A stretch of 64,000 nucleotides of DNA from Flavobacteriales bacterium. GTDB taxonomy: Bacteria; Bacteroidota; Bacteroidia; Flavobacteriales_D; Crocinitomicaceae. The translations under genes and the position numbers were made by a program. Shown here piece after piece: positions 1 to 9,977 of this stretch. The stretch spans positions 1 to 64,000 of the forward strand of contig CANMHB010000010.1 in assembly GCA_947497485.1 (NCBI GenBank), in the 5' to 3' direction. Under the pieces are notes generated by a model. It was not told where the DNA came from. It saw only the letters and a program-made list of their open reading frames with translations, and did not search any database. The stretch's first letter is position 1; each line of letters opens with the position of its first letter.

Positions 1-3000
1 TCCATTCTCTCCACCTAAGAACGAGTTCTCTCCAAAAGCCATATATAATCTTGCTCCCGTCTCTAAGTCCACTGCATATCCAGGGAACCAACCCATTCCT
101 AGTTTGTAATTTGCTGTATCGGTCTGAACGTTTCCATCCTTATCCACACTATAGCTATTTCTTCTTGCTCCAGGTTTTGCGCCTCCAACATTCAACGCTG
201 CTGTTCTTCCCAACTCGATTACCGGACAACGTGTCCACTTGCTCTTATCTGAGGTAATTACGATGTTCACACTCGGCAAGAAACTAATCGATGCATTTGT
301 CTTTGCATTTCCTGGAATCGTCGTGTTGCAATATGCTAATGGCATGTAATCTGCCTGATATCCAACCAAACGATGCGGTGCAATTGCTCCATCCAAAATC
401 TTCTCAAACTTCTGATCTGGATCTGCTCCGATTTCATCCTTGTAATTAATTGCATTCAAATATTGTGGCACTCCTTGAGTGGTTACCGTATCGTCATAAT
501 CGCCTGAACGAATCCAGTTGGTTGGGAAATAAGCATCATTGTCTCTAACTCCAGCTAACCATCGCTTTGAGGAATCTCCAAATGTCAACGAGGCATCTAT
601 CATCTCCGTGGATTTCAATGCTACGTTTCCTGAGCCCGCAGGGAAAAAGTACTTCGTTTGATAAATTTGAACTGAAATACCCCATTCAGGAATAATTTGC
701 TCGTTATCGCTATCAATGGTTCGCTCTGATTCAACTGAATCCAATAAAGCGCCATCTTTTTCAGCATAGCGGTAAATAACCCAACTTGCAGTGTCAGCGC
801 CATTACCAGTTCCAGGAGCTACATAATCTTTGAATTTACACTCAAAATAACCGGACGCCAAATTCAACGGATCGACAACCTTAATATTGATTGGACCTTT
901 TCCATAATCATACGTCGGATTTGCCATCGAACCTTCAGTCAAAATCGTATTCAATGACTCATCTGTTAATTCTAACGAACGATTTCCATTGCCATATCCA
1001 TCCAAACGGGTAATCTGAGGTGATGAACCGTATTCAATATTCTGATACGTACCACCTGATTCAGGTTTTGGATTATGGGGAACAGCCGAAATCGGACTAA
1101 TAGCAGTTCCATCAAAATTCAATCGTGATGAAATATATGGAATTTTTTGACCATCCAAAAGAAGTGGATCATTTGGATCGTACTCCTTAAATTGATTGTA
1201 TGCATATGCAACCGCAACATAATAATATGTTTTGTGGTTTACTAGACGACGTGAACCTTGAGCGAAAGCATCTTCGGTAATTCTGTATGAATGCTTAATG
1301 CCTTCGTTTGCTCCGTCTACTTTTTCGACAGGAATTGAAAAACCTAATGCTTCGTCGAATTCAAAATTAATGATTCTTGCTATTCCGTTTTTAATGTCAG
1401 ACTGAGCAACTAATCTAGCTTTTGTTGGATCGCTAATATCTGCTACTGAAACATCTTGACTTTTTAATTGATAAATCTGATAACCTTCAAATCTGTATTT
1501 TCTATCAACCGTTGGGTCTGGAATATTGATTTCATCAATTTCTTCGTAAGCCTCTTCGTAATTATTAGACGAAGCTGGGTTTTCCAAAAGTATTATTAAC
1601 TCATTGTTTAATTCTTGAATGGTTACTTTTGGCGCATCAGGCGGAGAAAGAATTTTAAAACATGCATCGAATAATGCTTGTGCCTTCGTATCTGCACGTT
1701 TCATTGCCTCCACAGAAGCGAAAAGTCCTCCGTCTGAACTACGACCGTAAACTATTCCCACTGTAATATTATTAATAGCACCTGGTCTTAAAGTAAATGG
1801 TCCTGCTGACTGAACGAAACGTCTATCTCCTGGAGGGTTATTGTTTGTTGATTCATCCCAACCATTCGGGAAAAGTCCACTCATATCCTCGCCTCCGGTT
1901 GACCAATGTAATGGGTCTGAATCAGCTGGGAACATATAATCTGACAATACAGTTGAAACACCAGTTGAACCTTGGTAACCAAGACCACCATAGTACATTT
2001 CAGAACCATTTGCCCATTGTCCTTCCATGAAATTGTAGTATTCTGCTGCTGGACCTGGATCATTGTATGGATATGCTGATGTAGAGGTATAATAAGTAAA
2101 TCTTCTCATACCAAAACGTTCGTTATCAATAATTCCATCTGAATATCCAATACCAATTCCTTTGTAAACAATTCCTTTGTTTATCAATGCGTCTATAACG
2201 GAAGGTACAACATCAACATTTAAACTATCATTGTAGTAAGGACCAGGATTATCAAGACCATCTGCATCTTGATATGGGCCTTCAAAGAAATCACAACCAA
2301 TTGCTGGAGGATTCTCTCCGTAACCAGGTCTACCGCCATCACTCTCATCATTATTATCACCATTGTACATGTAACCTAATCCACGCGAAACATCACAACC
2401 AGCATAATCATCAGCATAATTACCTACGTCAGCATCTAAATATTGAGCGAAATAGGTATCATATAATGTCTGTGTACCACGATTTATCAATTCATAGTTG
2501 TAAAAAGTCATTCTATTCACTTCATCATTTGTTGCAAAACAGAACGCTTGTGCTCTGATTTCCATACCGATTGGATCGCCGGAAGTTTCAGTGTGAATAT
2601 TTCCTTTATCATTAAACACCCACCAATAGGTAATATCGCCATACAAAGAAACCCGTCTATCTATACCACATTCGATATCATCTCTTCCTAAAATGTCATC
2701 ATACCAAGGGTGATCTCCATTATCAGGATTATAGTTGCCATCGCCATCGCGATCATAAAAAGGTGCAAGGAAATAATCTTGACCTTTAGAAACATCACCG
2801 TGCGCAGGCCAGTTGTAAATACAATTTAATTCTGAGTTGGTTGGTGCTTCAATGTCATCACAACCTTCAGTTGTAACACCAGCGTTACATTCCCACCAAA
2901 TATTAAACTTAATAACATCGGCTTTTCTTATTGAATCGAATCTATCGTAAGCAATACACTCATCTGTATTGATATTTGCTTCACCAAAATCACGTGTAGC

Positions 3001-3417
3001 GTCATCACCAACTGGACTATTCGGATTATATGAACCCGTTCCTGGAGTAACTGTCAATGGACCAGGCCAAAAGTCATTACCTTGTCTGTAACGAAGAGCT
3101 GCTAACTTTAATTGTCCATTCACATCTGTTCCACCCATCCATAGTGCTCCCGCAAAAATTGCAAACAAGTTACTTCCTTTTGGAACTTCATACGCCGCAA
3201 CTCCAGCTGCTCTGTTTTGAAACATACTACCACCCTGCTCAATTAATGCCTTAACATCATTAAACTTTAAATATAGCTTAGCAGTTGCTGGTGCACAGCT
3301 CGCACCTTTTGGCTTCGGATTTGGCTTTCCAGCTTTATCATTCGGGCCGTAATAAGCAAATGCATTCGATGTTATTAAACTGATGCCGAGGCAAAATGCT
3401 AATAATCTCTTTTTCAT
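1..3417 (-). CDS. Large secreted protein, C-terminus cut by window edge
   Basis: The frame is open for 1139 codons from an ATG at 3417 and runs off the left edge, so the end of the protein is missing. It begins with a signal peptide (MKKRLLAFCLGISLITSNAF). Visible features are an early Cys, Asp-rich calcium-type turns (DRDGDGNYNPDNGDHP, about residue 220), aromatic and Gly-rich extracellular-type sequence, and a fibronectin-III-like stretch from about residue 589 (PDAPKVTI) to 740. It starts 18 nt after the stop of the TonB receptor gene, so the two are almost certainly one transcript. In Bacteroidota, large proteins in this position often carry a T9SS C-terminal sorting domain; that end cannot be seen here. 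Exact function is unknown; a surface or secreted partner of the receptor is an inference. Confidence 0.85.
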   Translation of the reverse strand, partial: MKKRLLAFCLGISLITSNAFAYYGPNDKAGKPNPKPKGASCAPATAKLYLKFNDVKALIEQGGSMFQNRAAGVAAYEVPKGSNLFAIFAGALWMGGTDVNGQLKLAALRYRQGNDFWPGPLTVTPGTGSYNPNSPVGDDATRDFGEANINTDECIAYDRFDSIRKADVIKFNIWWECNAGVTTEGCDDIEAPTNSELNCIYNWPAHGDVSKGQDYFLAPFYDRDGDGNYNPDNGDHPWYDDILGRDDIECGIDRRVSLYGDITYWWVFNDKGNIHTETSGDPIGMEIRAQAFCFATNDEVNRMTFYNYELINRGTQTLYDTYFAQYLDADVGNYADDYAGCDVSRGLGYMYNGDNNDESDGGRPGYGENPPAIGCDFFEGPYQDADGLDNPGPYYNDSLNVDVVPSVIDALINKGIVYKGIGIGYSDGIIDNERFGMRRFTYYTSTSAYPYNDPGPAAEYYNFMEGQWANGSEMYYGGLGYQGSTGVSTVLSDYMFPADSDPLHWSTGGEDMSGLFPNGWDESTNNNPPGDRRFVQSAGPFTLRPGAINNITVGIVYGRSSDGGLFASVEAMKRADTKAQALFDACFKILSPPDAPKVTIQELNNELIILLENPASSNNYEEAYEEIDEINIPDPTVDRKYRFEGYQIYQLKSQDVSVADISDPTKARLVAQSDIKNGIARIINFEFDEALGFSIPVEKVDGANEGIKHSYRITEDAFAQGSRRLVNHKTYYYVAVAYAYNQFKEYDPNDPLLLDGQKIPYISSRLNFDGTAISPISAVPHNPKPESGGTYQNIEYGSSPQITRLDGYGNGNRSLELTDESLNTILTEGSMANPTYDYGKGPINIKVVDPLNLASGYFECKFKDYVAPGTGNGADTASWVIYRYAEKDGALLDSVESERTIDSDNEQIIPEWGISVQIYQTKYFFPAGSGNVALKSTEMIDASLTFGDSSKRWLAGVRDNDAYFPTNWIRSGDYDDTVTTQGVPQYLNAINYKDEIGADPDQKFEKILDGAIAPHRLVGYQADYMPLAYCNTTIPGNAKTNASISFLPSVNIVITSDKSKWTRCPVIELGRTAALNVGGAKPGARRNSYSVDKDGNVQTDTANYKLGMGWFPGYAVDLETGARLYMAFGENSFLGGENG

Positions 3418-3435
3418 AATTCGTGAATTTCTAAA

Positions 3436-6400
3436 TTAAAAGTCGAATTTAATTCCTAATCTAATTGTTCTTGGTGAACTTACATTGAATGGATTCTGAA
3501 TCTTCATTAAATAATAGTCTCTGAAAGACTGCTCATCAATTTGGTTTTGAATTGACGTTTGATTCGCAGCAGCAGCTAAATAACCATCATCATCCCAGTT
3601 ACCAGTAGCACGATATACATTCAAAACGTTAAATTGATTGAACAAGTTAGTAACACGAACATAAACATTCAAGAATGCTGTTCGTTTTTTGTCTTGTTTT
3701 TTGCCGTACTCAATATTAATGGTTTTATCAAGCTGAAGATCCAATCTGTAAGACCATGGTAATCGTGAACCATTTAATGTACCATTAATACCTGCATTCA
3801 AGTTACCGATTCCCTCATCCGTAATAAATGTTTGAGATGAATATGGTGACCCTGAATAAATATTTGAGAAAATATTCAAACCTGTATTCTCAAGTAAATT
3901 AACTTTTCCAATTTTTGGCCCATTGTAATCTGCACCTTCACCATATCGATAGTCAAATGTTACAGCAAAAGCATGTCGCTGATCAAATGAGTATGGGAAA
4001 ATGTTTCTTAAGTTAGGTAAGCCTGCAGAAACTAAAGCACTTGCAGAAGAGGCGTCTGAACCCGTACCATCAGCAAATTGTAACGTATAGTTTGCAGTCA
4101 AACGAATGTTTCCAGTTTGACGTAAATCATAAGCTACAGTTAGTCCTTTTACGGTACCAAAATCTCTATTTCCGAAAGTTCGATATGTCGCCGGATAAGC
4201 CTCAAAAACGTTGATAAGCTGTACGTTGTTTCTTTGTTCTCTATAGAACGCAGAAATTTTAAGTGAAGAGGTGCGAGTTAATACTTGTTGGAATCCAAGC
4301 TCGTAATCAACAGTGGTCTCAGGCTTCAAATTAGCGTTATTGATTACAGCGCTTCTCGATTGAATAAATTGATATTCAAATGGATCAAATCTAAATCCTG
4401 AAGTTGGTCTTTTCGTTAAGATGTCATAATGTGCAAAGAATGATGCCTCATCAGAAATTGGAAATGAGAAGGCCACACGTGGCATGAAATTAACTTGCGC
4501 TTTGTAATTTTCAAAAGCATCAGCAGTTGGTGTTAATAGAGATGGATCTACCAACCAAGGGGCAATACCTGCTGAACCACGAATTACTTTAGGGTCTTCA
4601 ACTGGAGTACCTACAGCATTGTACCAAACATTTTCGGTACGGAAACCATTAATGGAAGTTGGATTGTTAACATCGTTCACATAAACAATGTAATCATCAC
4701 CAATACTCTCAGGAATGTTCACCCAAGCATACTGAACCGGGTCATCGGCTTTCATTTGGCGAACTTCACCAGCAGTTTTCGCATTATAGAATAAGTATGG
4801 ATCCTTTAAAACTGGTTGATTTGCATCAAAAACATCCACACGTAAACCTACGTTAAAGACGATATCCTTAAAGGCAAACTTATCCATGATATAACCTGCC
4901 ATGTATATCGGTTGGAAAGCTCCAACAAATCTTCGGTAATTCCCATTTTCGTCGAATTCATTGAAGTACTTGTTAATATCTGTAATTCCACGAACTTTTT
5001 TACCAGTATGGTCGAATCCCCAATAAGAAACAAATGAATTTCCACTATTCAACAATTCATCTGGAGAGAACATATCGAATTGGAATAAATTCGGATCATA
5101 TTGATCGATGTCTACGAAATCGTTACCTGCAGGATTCAACCCTAACTTTAAACGTAAGTTGTAATCAAAGAAAGATTGATTATCCAAGATGATGTTTCCG
5201 TTTACATCCGTGTTTCCTCCTTGTCCTCCGTATTGTCCAGTTCCAGAAGTATACGCATAACCAGAATTTAAACGGTCATATGTAATTTTCTTGAAAGAAC
5301 CAGAATCCGAAACAACACCAGAATTTAAATCAAGCTCACGGATGTGGAAATTTGCTAACTGTCTAGCGATAGACCAAATCCCAATTGGACCATTTGTTCC
5401 ACCACCAGTTGTTGTACCAGAGGTCCAACCTCTATCAACTCGCTGTTCATATTCAAATCCAAGAGAAATACTGTGATCACCAATAATTACAGAACCTGCA
5501 CCAGTTACTCGGAACTGATCATTCTCAGATTTACCGAAATAGTTGTAAGGCGTACCAATGTTACTCCAAATTCCATATACGCTAGATGGTGCATCACCAT
5601 TTCTCAAAGCGTTCCCTTGCTGGATTTGAAATAAATTCTCATAATGTCCAAGAGGGTCTCCTTCGTAAATATTATAATACTGAGTTGTTATAGCAGCAAG
5701 AGCGGCGTTCGTTTCTGAAGGAGAGAATGAAACTTCTTCATCTTTGAATCCATTATGGATATAAGTTTGAGTAATTGGGTTATACTCATAAGATGGCCTT
5801 CTTCTAGTGGTAAATGTACCAACATGACCATAATTAAAAATGTTGTATTGATGTTTTGGGTCATAAACATCATCCTTAGACTTCGAGTAATCAACCATTA
5901 TATTATATAATGCTGATTTTATCTTTGAACTGCTTCCTTCACGATCATTGTTAAAACGCTGAGTTAATCTTCCGAATACACGATAGTCAAGTGATTTCGA
6001 AACCCCAAAGTTTTCAAAATTAAGCAATGAACCTCCATAGGAGTAATTGTTTCCATAACTATAGTTCAATGAACCACCAAACTGAAGGTTTACAGATGGG
6101 CCTGTATTTACGTCTATTTTAGCTTGAGCCGAAACAACAGAATTACGAGCATTCATTCTCCAAGGAACTTTTTCAAAATCATTCTTTTTAAGAAATAATG
6201 CATTGTGAAAAGTACCAAATCCAGTTGATGTTGGACGCAATGGGTTATTTATTAATTGCTCTCTCACAGAATCTTTGATTCGATAACCACCATCTTTTAA
6301 TGGTCGAGAATCCAATTCATCCGTATAATTTGCCGAAATTAAAAATCCTAATCTTGGTTTTGTCTTTGCACCAGTTGAATCTTTCTGCATCCAAAGTGGA

Positions 6401-7251
6401 CCAGATAGCATTCCTTCAAAAAGGTTGTAACCATATTTATCTAAACCAAAAACTTTACCATCATAACCCAACGGATTATCACCTTTAATGTAAAACCCTG
6501 AAGAAACAACTTCAGCACTTCCAAAATACGTTGAGGCAGGACCTCTTGTTGTAATAGCAATAATACCACCTGTTACATCTCCATAGTTTGCCGGAACTCC
6601 TCCTGTAATTACCGAAACCTCTTCTAAAGCTGATTTTGGGAGATTAGATGAACCTCTTACTTTAATTCCGTCAATGTAATAATATGTACCATCCGAACGA
6701 GAACCTCTTACAGAAATTTCACCGGTACCTTCATTTGAATTTACACCACCAACAGATTGGGCAATTGCCGCCGCAGAACGAACAGGCATTCTAGAAATAT
6801 CCTTTCTTGTTACAGTTGCTCCTGAAGCACCTCCATCCTTATCAATTAATGGGACTTTATACCGAACAACTTTAACTTCAGTTAAATCTTTTTCCTTTTC
6901 TGAACCCGTACTTCCTGGTTTTGTCAGCGCAATTTCTTCAAGGAAGGTAATTTTGTCAGGGGAAATGGAAACGGCCTCAATCATGTAAGGTTGATATCCG
7001 TCAGGATTTGTAACCTTTACATTATAGGAACCTGGTTGAATACCATTTATTTGGAATTCTCCATCTGCATCCGTCTGAGCACCACCTTTGGCGGCGCTGT
7101 TTTGTATAATCACAACTTTACTCATACCTAAGGGCGCACCTGTAACAGCATCTTTAACCTTGCCTTTTAAGGTACCAAGACCAGCCTGAGAAAATACGTA
7201 AGAACTTGATAATAAAATACCTAGCAATAATAATTTAACTTTACCAACCAT
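3436..7251 (-). CDS. TonB-dependent outer-membrane receptor
   Basis: A 1271-residue outer-membrane protein. A signal peptide (MVGKVKLLLLGILLSSSYVF) is followed by a carboxypeptidase-regulatory-like beta-sandwich (about 25-110, GTLKGKVKDAVTGAPLG), a plug domain (about 130-235, with VRGSRSDGTYYYIDGIKVRG and the GGVPANYGDVTGG segment), then a long beta-barrel that ends in the aromatic signature IRLGIKFDF, as expected for BAM-inserted barrels. The family imports large or complexed substrates using TonB/ExbBD energy; no substrate can be named, because the downstream partner is not a recognisable SusD. Some members of this architecture are secretion-linked rather than transporters. It is the first gene of a two-gene operon. 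Confidence 0.95.
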   Translation of the reverse strand: MVGKVKLLLLGILLSSSYVFSQAGLGTLKGKVKDAVTGAPLGMSKVVIIQNSAAKGGAQTDADGEFQINGIQPGSYNVKVTNPDGYQPYMIEAVSISPDKITFLEEIALTKPGSTGSEKEKDLTEVKVVRYKVPLIDKDGGASGATVTRKDISRMPVRSAAAIAQSVGGVNSNEGTGEISVRGSRSDGTYYYIDGIKVRGSSNLPKSALEEVSVITGGVPANYGDVTGGIIAITTRGPASTYFGSAEVVSSGFYIKGDNPLGYDGKVFGLDKYGYNLFEGMLSGPLWMQKDSTGAKTKPRLGFLISANYTDELDSRPLKDGGYRIKDSVREQLINNPLRPTSTGFGTFHNALFLKKNDFEKVPWRMNARNSVVSAQAKIDVNTGPSVNLQFGGSLNYSYGNNYSYGGSLLNFENFGVSKSLDYRVFGRLTQRFNNDREGSSSKIKSALYNIMVDYSKSKDDVYDPKHQYNIFNYGHVGTFTTRRRPSYEYNPITQTYIHNGFKDEEVSFSPSETNAALAAITTQYYNIYEGDPLGHYENLFQIQQGNALRNGDAPSSVYGIWSNIGTPYNYFGKSENDQFRVTGAGSVIIGDHSISLGFEYEQRVDRGWTSGTTTGGGTNGPIGIWSIARQLANFHIRELDLNSGVVSDSGSFKKITYDRLNSGYAYTSGTGQYGGQGGNTDVNGNIILDNQSFFDYNLRLKLGLNPAGNDFVDIDQYDPNLFQFDMFSPDELLNSGNSFVSYWGFDHTGKKVRGITDINKYFNEFDENGNYRRFVGAFQPIYMAGYIMDKFAFKDIVFNVGLRVDVFDANQPVLKDPYLFYNAKTAGEVRQMKADDPVQYAWVNIPESIGDDYIVYVNDVNNPTSINGFRTENVWYNAVGTPVEDPKVIRGSAGIAPWLVDPSLLTPTADAFENYKAQVNFMPRVAFSFPISDEASFFAHYDILTKRPTSGFRFDPFEYQFIQSRSAVINNANLKPETTVDYELGFQQVLTRTSSLKISAFYREQRNNVQLINVFEAYPATYRTFGNRDFGTVKGLTVAYDLRQTGNIRLTANYTLQFADGTGSDASSASALVSAGLPNLRNIFPYSFDQRHAFAVTFDYRYGEGADYNGPKIGKVNLLENTGLNIFSNIYSGSPYSSQTFITDEGIGNLNAGINGTLNGSRLPWSYRLDLQLDKTINIEYGKKQDKKRTAFLNVYVRVTNLFNQFNVLNVYRATGNWDDDGYLAAAANQTSIQNQIDEQSFRDYYLMKIQNPFNVSSPRTIRLGIKFDF

Positions 7252-7296
7252 AGTAACGGGTATATATATGTTATACTTTACACTAATTTAAGCTTG

Positions 7297-7304
7297 TAAA
7301 TATA
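7297..7304 (-). promoter_or_regulatory. Weak -7 box for the TonB receptor operon
   Basis: TATATTTA on the minus strand matches the Bacteroidetes -7 box TAnnTTTG at all but the last base and lies about 45 nt upstream of the receptor start. No clear -33 TTG accompanies it. Confidence 0.3.
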
Positions 7305-7388
7305 GAAAAATTCATTGTTATTAAAGTAATGTTAAAAAAAATTAAATTCAATTACTTTATTAATCTAAACTTGTAACCTGACTATATT

Positions 7389-7396
7389 TAGTTTTG
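7389..7396 (+). promoter_or_regulatory. -7 promoter box for the pptase-GGGPS operon
   Basis: TAGTTTTG is an exact TAnnTTTG. It includes the TTG at 7394 that could be misread as a start codon; the ATG at 7415 lies about 15 nt after the expected transcription start. A TTG upstream exists but at only 15 nt spacing. Confidence 0.6.
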
Positions 7397-7414
7397 CAAA
7401 TCATTGATATCAAG

Positions 7415-8029
7415 ATGAACACCGAAGAAAATTCCATAATAAATATTGAAAAAAATGGGATTAATTTTTTTTTGAGCAGAAAGAAATTATTTCATCTGGA
7501 TGAAGTTTTTCTATTTGAAAAGGAAAAAAATAGCTTATCTAACTTTAAGAATCATTCGAGAAAGTCAGAATTTTTAGGTATTCGAGATTTAAGAAATAGA
7601 TTTTTTCCGGATTCTGAAATAAATTACACGGATGAAGGCAAGCCTTACCTTTCGAATTCAAATGATTTTATTTCAATTAGTCATAGCACAAATTTTTTAG
7701 CACTTGCCTCTGCTCCTTATCCAATAGGTATTGATATCGAAGAATGCAATGAGCGAATTTTTAAGATAAAAGATCGTTTTTTAAGTGAAACAGAAAAAAT
7801 GATTATTAACACAAATGATATATCGTCCCTCACAGCGGCATGGTGCATTAAAGAAGCGTTATTTAAACTTGGGGAAGAAAAAGGAGTAGACTTTAAAAAA
7901 GATTTAATCATAGAAAAATTCACAATTGATTATGCGGAGGCGAAAATGAAAACAAATTCTTCATGGCAAAAGGTTCAGCTTCATTTGAAAAAGATAGATG
8001 ATCTCATCATATGTTTTAACTTTGAATAA
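7415..8029 (+). CDS. 4'-phosphopantetheinyl transferase, Sfp type
   Basis: A 204-residue enzyme that moves phosphopantetheine from CoA onto a serine of acyl or peptidyl carrier proteins. Family motifs are the magnesium-binding GIDIE (about 105-109) and WCIKEALFK (about 142-150, the WxxKEA motif), preceded by KPYL and SISHS, the usual substrate-side elements. The ATG at 7415 was preferred to a TTG at 7394 because that TTG is part of the -7 promoter box. Its stop codon overlaps the next ATG by one base (TAATG), indicating translational coupling with the GGGP synthase gene. It could serve the fatty-acid ACP or a secondary-metabolite synthase; the sequence does not decide between them. Confidence 0.92.
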   Translation: MNTEENSIINIEKNGINFFLSRKKLFHLDEVFLFEKEKNSLSNFKNHSRKSEFLGIRDLRNRFFPDSEINYTDEGKPYLSNSNDFISISHSTNFLALASAPYPIGIDIEECNERIFKIKDRFLSETEKMIINTNDISSLTAAWCIKEALFKLGEEKGVDFKKDLIIEKFTIDYAEAKMKTNSSWQKVQLHLKKIDDLIICFNFE

Positions 8030-8775
8030 TGACTGAAATTTTTGAGAAAATTAATAATTGTAAAAATGGCTTAGCTATTTTAATAGATCCTGATAAATTC
8101 TGCAATCAAGATGCAAAGAAGCTCTTTGAAAAATTGACTTTAGCGAACCCAGATTTTATATTTGTTGGCGGAAGCACAGTTTCAAAATCAGATTTCGATT
8201 TTTGCATTTCACAACTTCAAAACAATTTAGATTTTCCTATTGTAATTTTTCCAGGAGCGGCTCATCAAATTAATGAATCAGCAGACGCCATCCTATTTTT
8301 GTCTCTAATTTCAGGAAGAAATCCCGATTTTTTGATTGGTCACCACATTGCAGCAGCCGAAGAATTGAATGAAATGAATATCGAAGTGATATCTACATCC
8401 TATATTTTAGTAGATGGAGGTAAAAAAACGACTGTTGAATTTATTTCTCAAACTTCGCCTTTACCGGCAGATCAAGATTCGTTGGCTAAAAAAATTGCCT
8501 TAGCAGGAAAACTTCAAGGTAAGAAATTGACTTATTTAGACGCAGGAAGTGGTGCAAAAAACGCTGTATCTGAATCAATGATTAAATCCGTTAAAATGAT
8601 TAATTCACCCTTAATTGTTGGGGGTGGAATAAGGTCGATTGAGCAGATTCAAAAAAGTCATCGCGCAGGAGCTAATATTGTCGTTATTGGCAATGCGATT
8701 GAGGAAAATATAGATTTTTTATTAGACATAGCCAATTATCAGAAGTGGAGAACTGCAAAATTTAGAGAATTATAA
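8029..8775 (+). CDS. Geranylgeranylglyceryl phosphate synthase, group II
   Basis: A 248-residue TIM-barrel prenyltransferase of the PcrB/GGGPS family, which joins a polyprenyl diphosphate to sn-glycerol-1-phosphate to make an ether lipid precursor of archaeal stereochemistry. Motifs in order: LIDPDKF near the N-terminus, FVGGS (about 47), the FPGAAHQI strand, SGRNPDFLIGHH, ILVDGG (about 130), YLDAGSGA (about 177) and the phosphate-binding IVGGGIRS (about 201). Group II enzymes occur in Flavobacteria and related lineages and some have been shown to be active. It overlaps the upstream gene by one base and the downstream membrane-protein gene follows after one base, so all three are co-transcribed. 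The end product in this organism is unknown. Confidence 0.9.
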   Translation: MTEIFEKINNCKNGLAILIDPDKFCNQDAKKLFEKLTLANPDFIFVGGSTVSKSDFDFCISQLQNNLDFPIVIFPGAAHQINESADAILFLSLISGRNPDFLIGHHIAAAEELNEMNIEVISTSYILVDGGKKTTVEFISQTSPLPADQDSLAKKIALAGKLQGKKLTYLDAGSGAKNAVSESMIKSVKMINSPLIVGGGIRSIEQIQKSHRAGANIVVIGNAIEENIDFLLDIANYQKWRTAKFREL

Positions 8776-8776
8776 A

Positions 8777-9142
8777 ATGAAAAGACTGAAAGTTATTGGC
8801 GGATTTTGTTATGTGATTTCATTTTTTTTCGCAGCAACATTATTTTTGAATATTAATATTGGACTTACCCACACATTCGTTTTATATATCTTCTTATCAC
8901 TTGGATTAATTGGATTTCTTTTAAACTTAATTACATATTCGAAAGATAAATATGGAAACCCTCTTTCTAACCTTATTTATTGGTTGGGTTCCTTTTTTGT
9001 ATTTGCAGGATTGGTTTTTAAAATGCTGCTTTTTCCATTCAATTTAAGCATCATTCTTATTGGAGCCGTATTGCTTTTTATTTCGCTTTTTATAAAACGA
9101 AGAGCGAAGAGCGAAGACGATGATATTTTAGATCAACTTTAG
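8777..9142 (+). CDS. Small membrane protein, four predicted spans
   Basis: A 121-residue protein with about four hydrophobic segments (residues 7-25, 32-52, 66-86 and 90-107) and a charged C-terminal tail ending in acidic residues (KSEDDDILDQL). No family recognised. It follows the GGGP synthase by one base and is the last gene of that operon, so a role in the membrane-lipid pathway is possible but not shown. Its TAG stop shares bases with the TAA stop of the converging nadC gene (TTAG at 9139-9142). Confidence 0.75.
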   Translation: MKRLKVIGGFCYVISFFFAATLFLNINIGLTHTFVLYIFLSLGLIGFLLNLITYSKDKYGNPLSNLIYWLGSFFVFAGLVFKMLLFPFNLSIILIGAVLLFISLFIKRRAKSEDDDILDQL

Positions 9143-9972
9143 AAAACAGCCTTTAGGCTTAAATCCAAACTTTTTACAGAATGGGTTAAAGCTCCAACTG
9201 AAATAAATTGCACACCAGTTTCGGCATAAGCGCGGATATTGTTTAATGTAATTCCACCGGAGGCTTCTGTTTCATATTCATTTGGGATTATTTTCAACGC
9301 TTCTTGCAATTCAGCCGGCGAAAAATTATCCAACATTATTCGTTCCACTCCTCCAACACGCAGCACATCGTGCAATTCCTCCATGTTTCTAACTTCAATT
9401 TCAATACCTAATGACTTTTTCGTTTTTTTAAGGTATTCATTGGTTTTTTCAATTGCAGGAATTATTCCTCCAGCATAATCAATGTGGTTGTCTTTAAGCA
9501 TAATCATATCATACAACCCAAAACGATGGTTTTCTCCTCCCCCAATTTTAACTGCCCATTTTTCGAGATAACGAATTCCAGGTGTTGTTTTTCTCGTATC
9601 CAACAATTTTGTGGAACAACCTTCAATCTCCTTAACAATTTTAGATGTAAGTGTGGCAATTCCGCTCATGCGCTGCATGAAATTTAGTACCAATCTTTCT
9701 GTTGTTAAAATTGATTGCGAAAAACCAGAAACGGTAAAAGCAATATCCCCAACCTCCACGCGATCACCATCTTTTTTCAATTGCGTTATTTTCAAGGAAG
9801 GATCATAGAGTTCATAAATGCGTTTGGCAACCTCAACACCAGCAATTATTCCTGGTTCTTTTATCAATAATTTCGCACTTCCAATGGCCTCTTTTGGAAC
9901 GCAAGCCAATGTCGAATGATCTGCTTCACCTATATCCTCCTTTAAGGCAAATTTGATTATTTGATCTAACAT
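9139..9972 (-). CDS. nadC: Nicotinate-nucleotide pyrophosphorylase (carboxylating)
   Basis: Quinolinate phosphoribosyltransferase, 277 residues, the NAD-biosynthesis step from quinolinate and PRPP to nicotinate mononucleotide. An N-terminal alpha/beta domain is followed by a TIM-like barrel with TRKTTPGIRYLEKWAVKIGG (about 128-147), the NHRFGLYD motif, LKDNH, the IEVRN strand, IMLDNF and EASGGI/VGALTHS near the end. The ATG at 9972 was chosen over one at 10002 because a perfect -7 box lies between them and the 277-residue length fits the family. The chosen ATG is five bases after that box, so the mRNA is probably leaderless. Confidence 0.95.
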   Translation of the reverse strand: MLDQIIKFALKEDIGEADHSTLACVPKEAIGSAKLLIKEPGIIAGVEVAKRIYELYDPSLKITQLKKDGDRVEVGDIAFTVSGFSQSILTTERLVLNFMQRMSGIATLTSKIVKEIEGCSTKLLDTRKTTPGIRYLEKWAVKIGGGENHRFGLYDMIMLKDNHIDYAGGIIPAIEKTNEYLKKTKKSLGIEIEVRNMEELHDVLRVGGVERIMLDNFSPAELQEALKIIPNEYETEASGGITLNNIRAYAETGVQFISVGALTHSVKSLDLSLKAVF

Positions 9973-9977
9973 AGATA

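Noticed and set aside
2274..2558. 94-codon plus-strand frame rich in His
   Set aside because: It lies opposite the long secreted-protein frame, whose translation has a signal peptide and protein-like composition; the His-rich frame is a shadow of Asp/Asn-rich codons.
7394..7414. TTG start for the phosphopantetheinyl transferase
   Set aside because: The TTG is the last part of the -7 box TAGTTTTG, so it precedes the expected transcription start.
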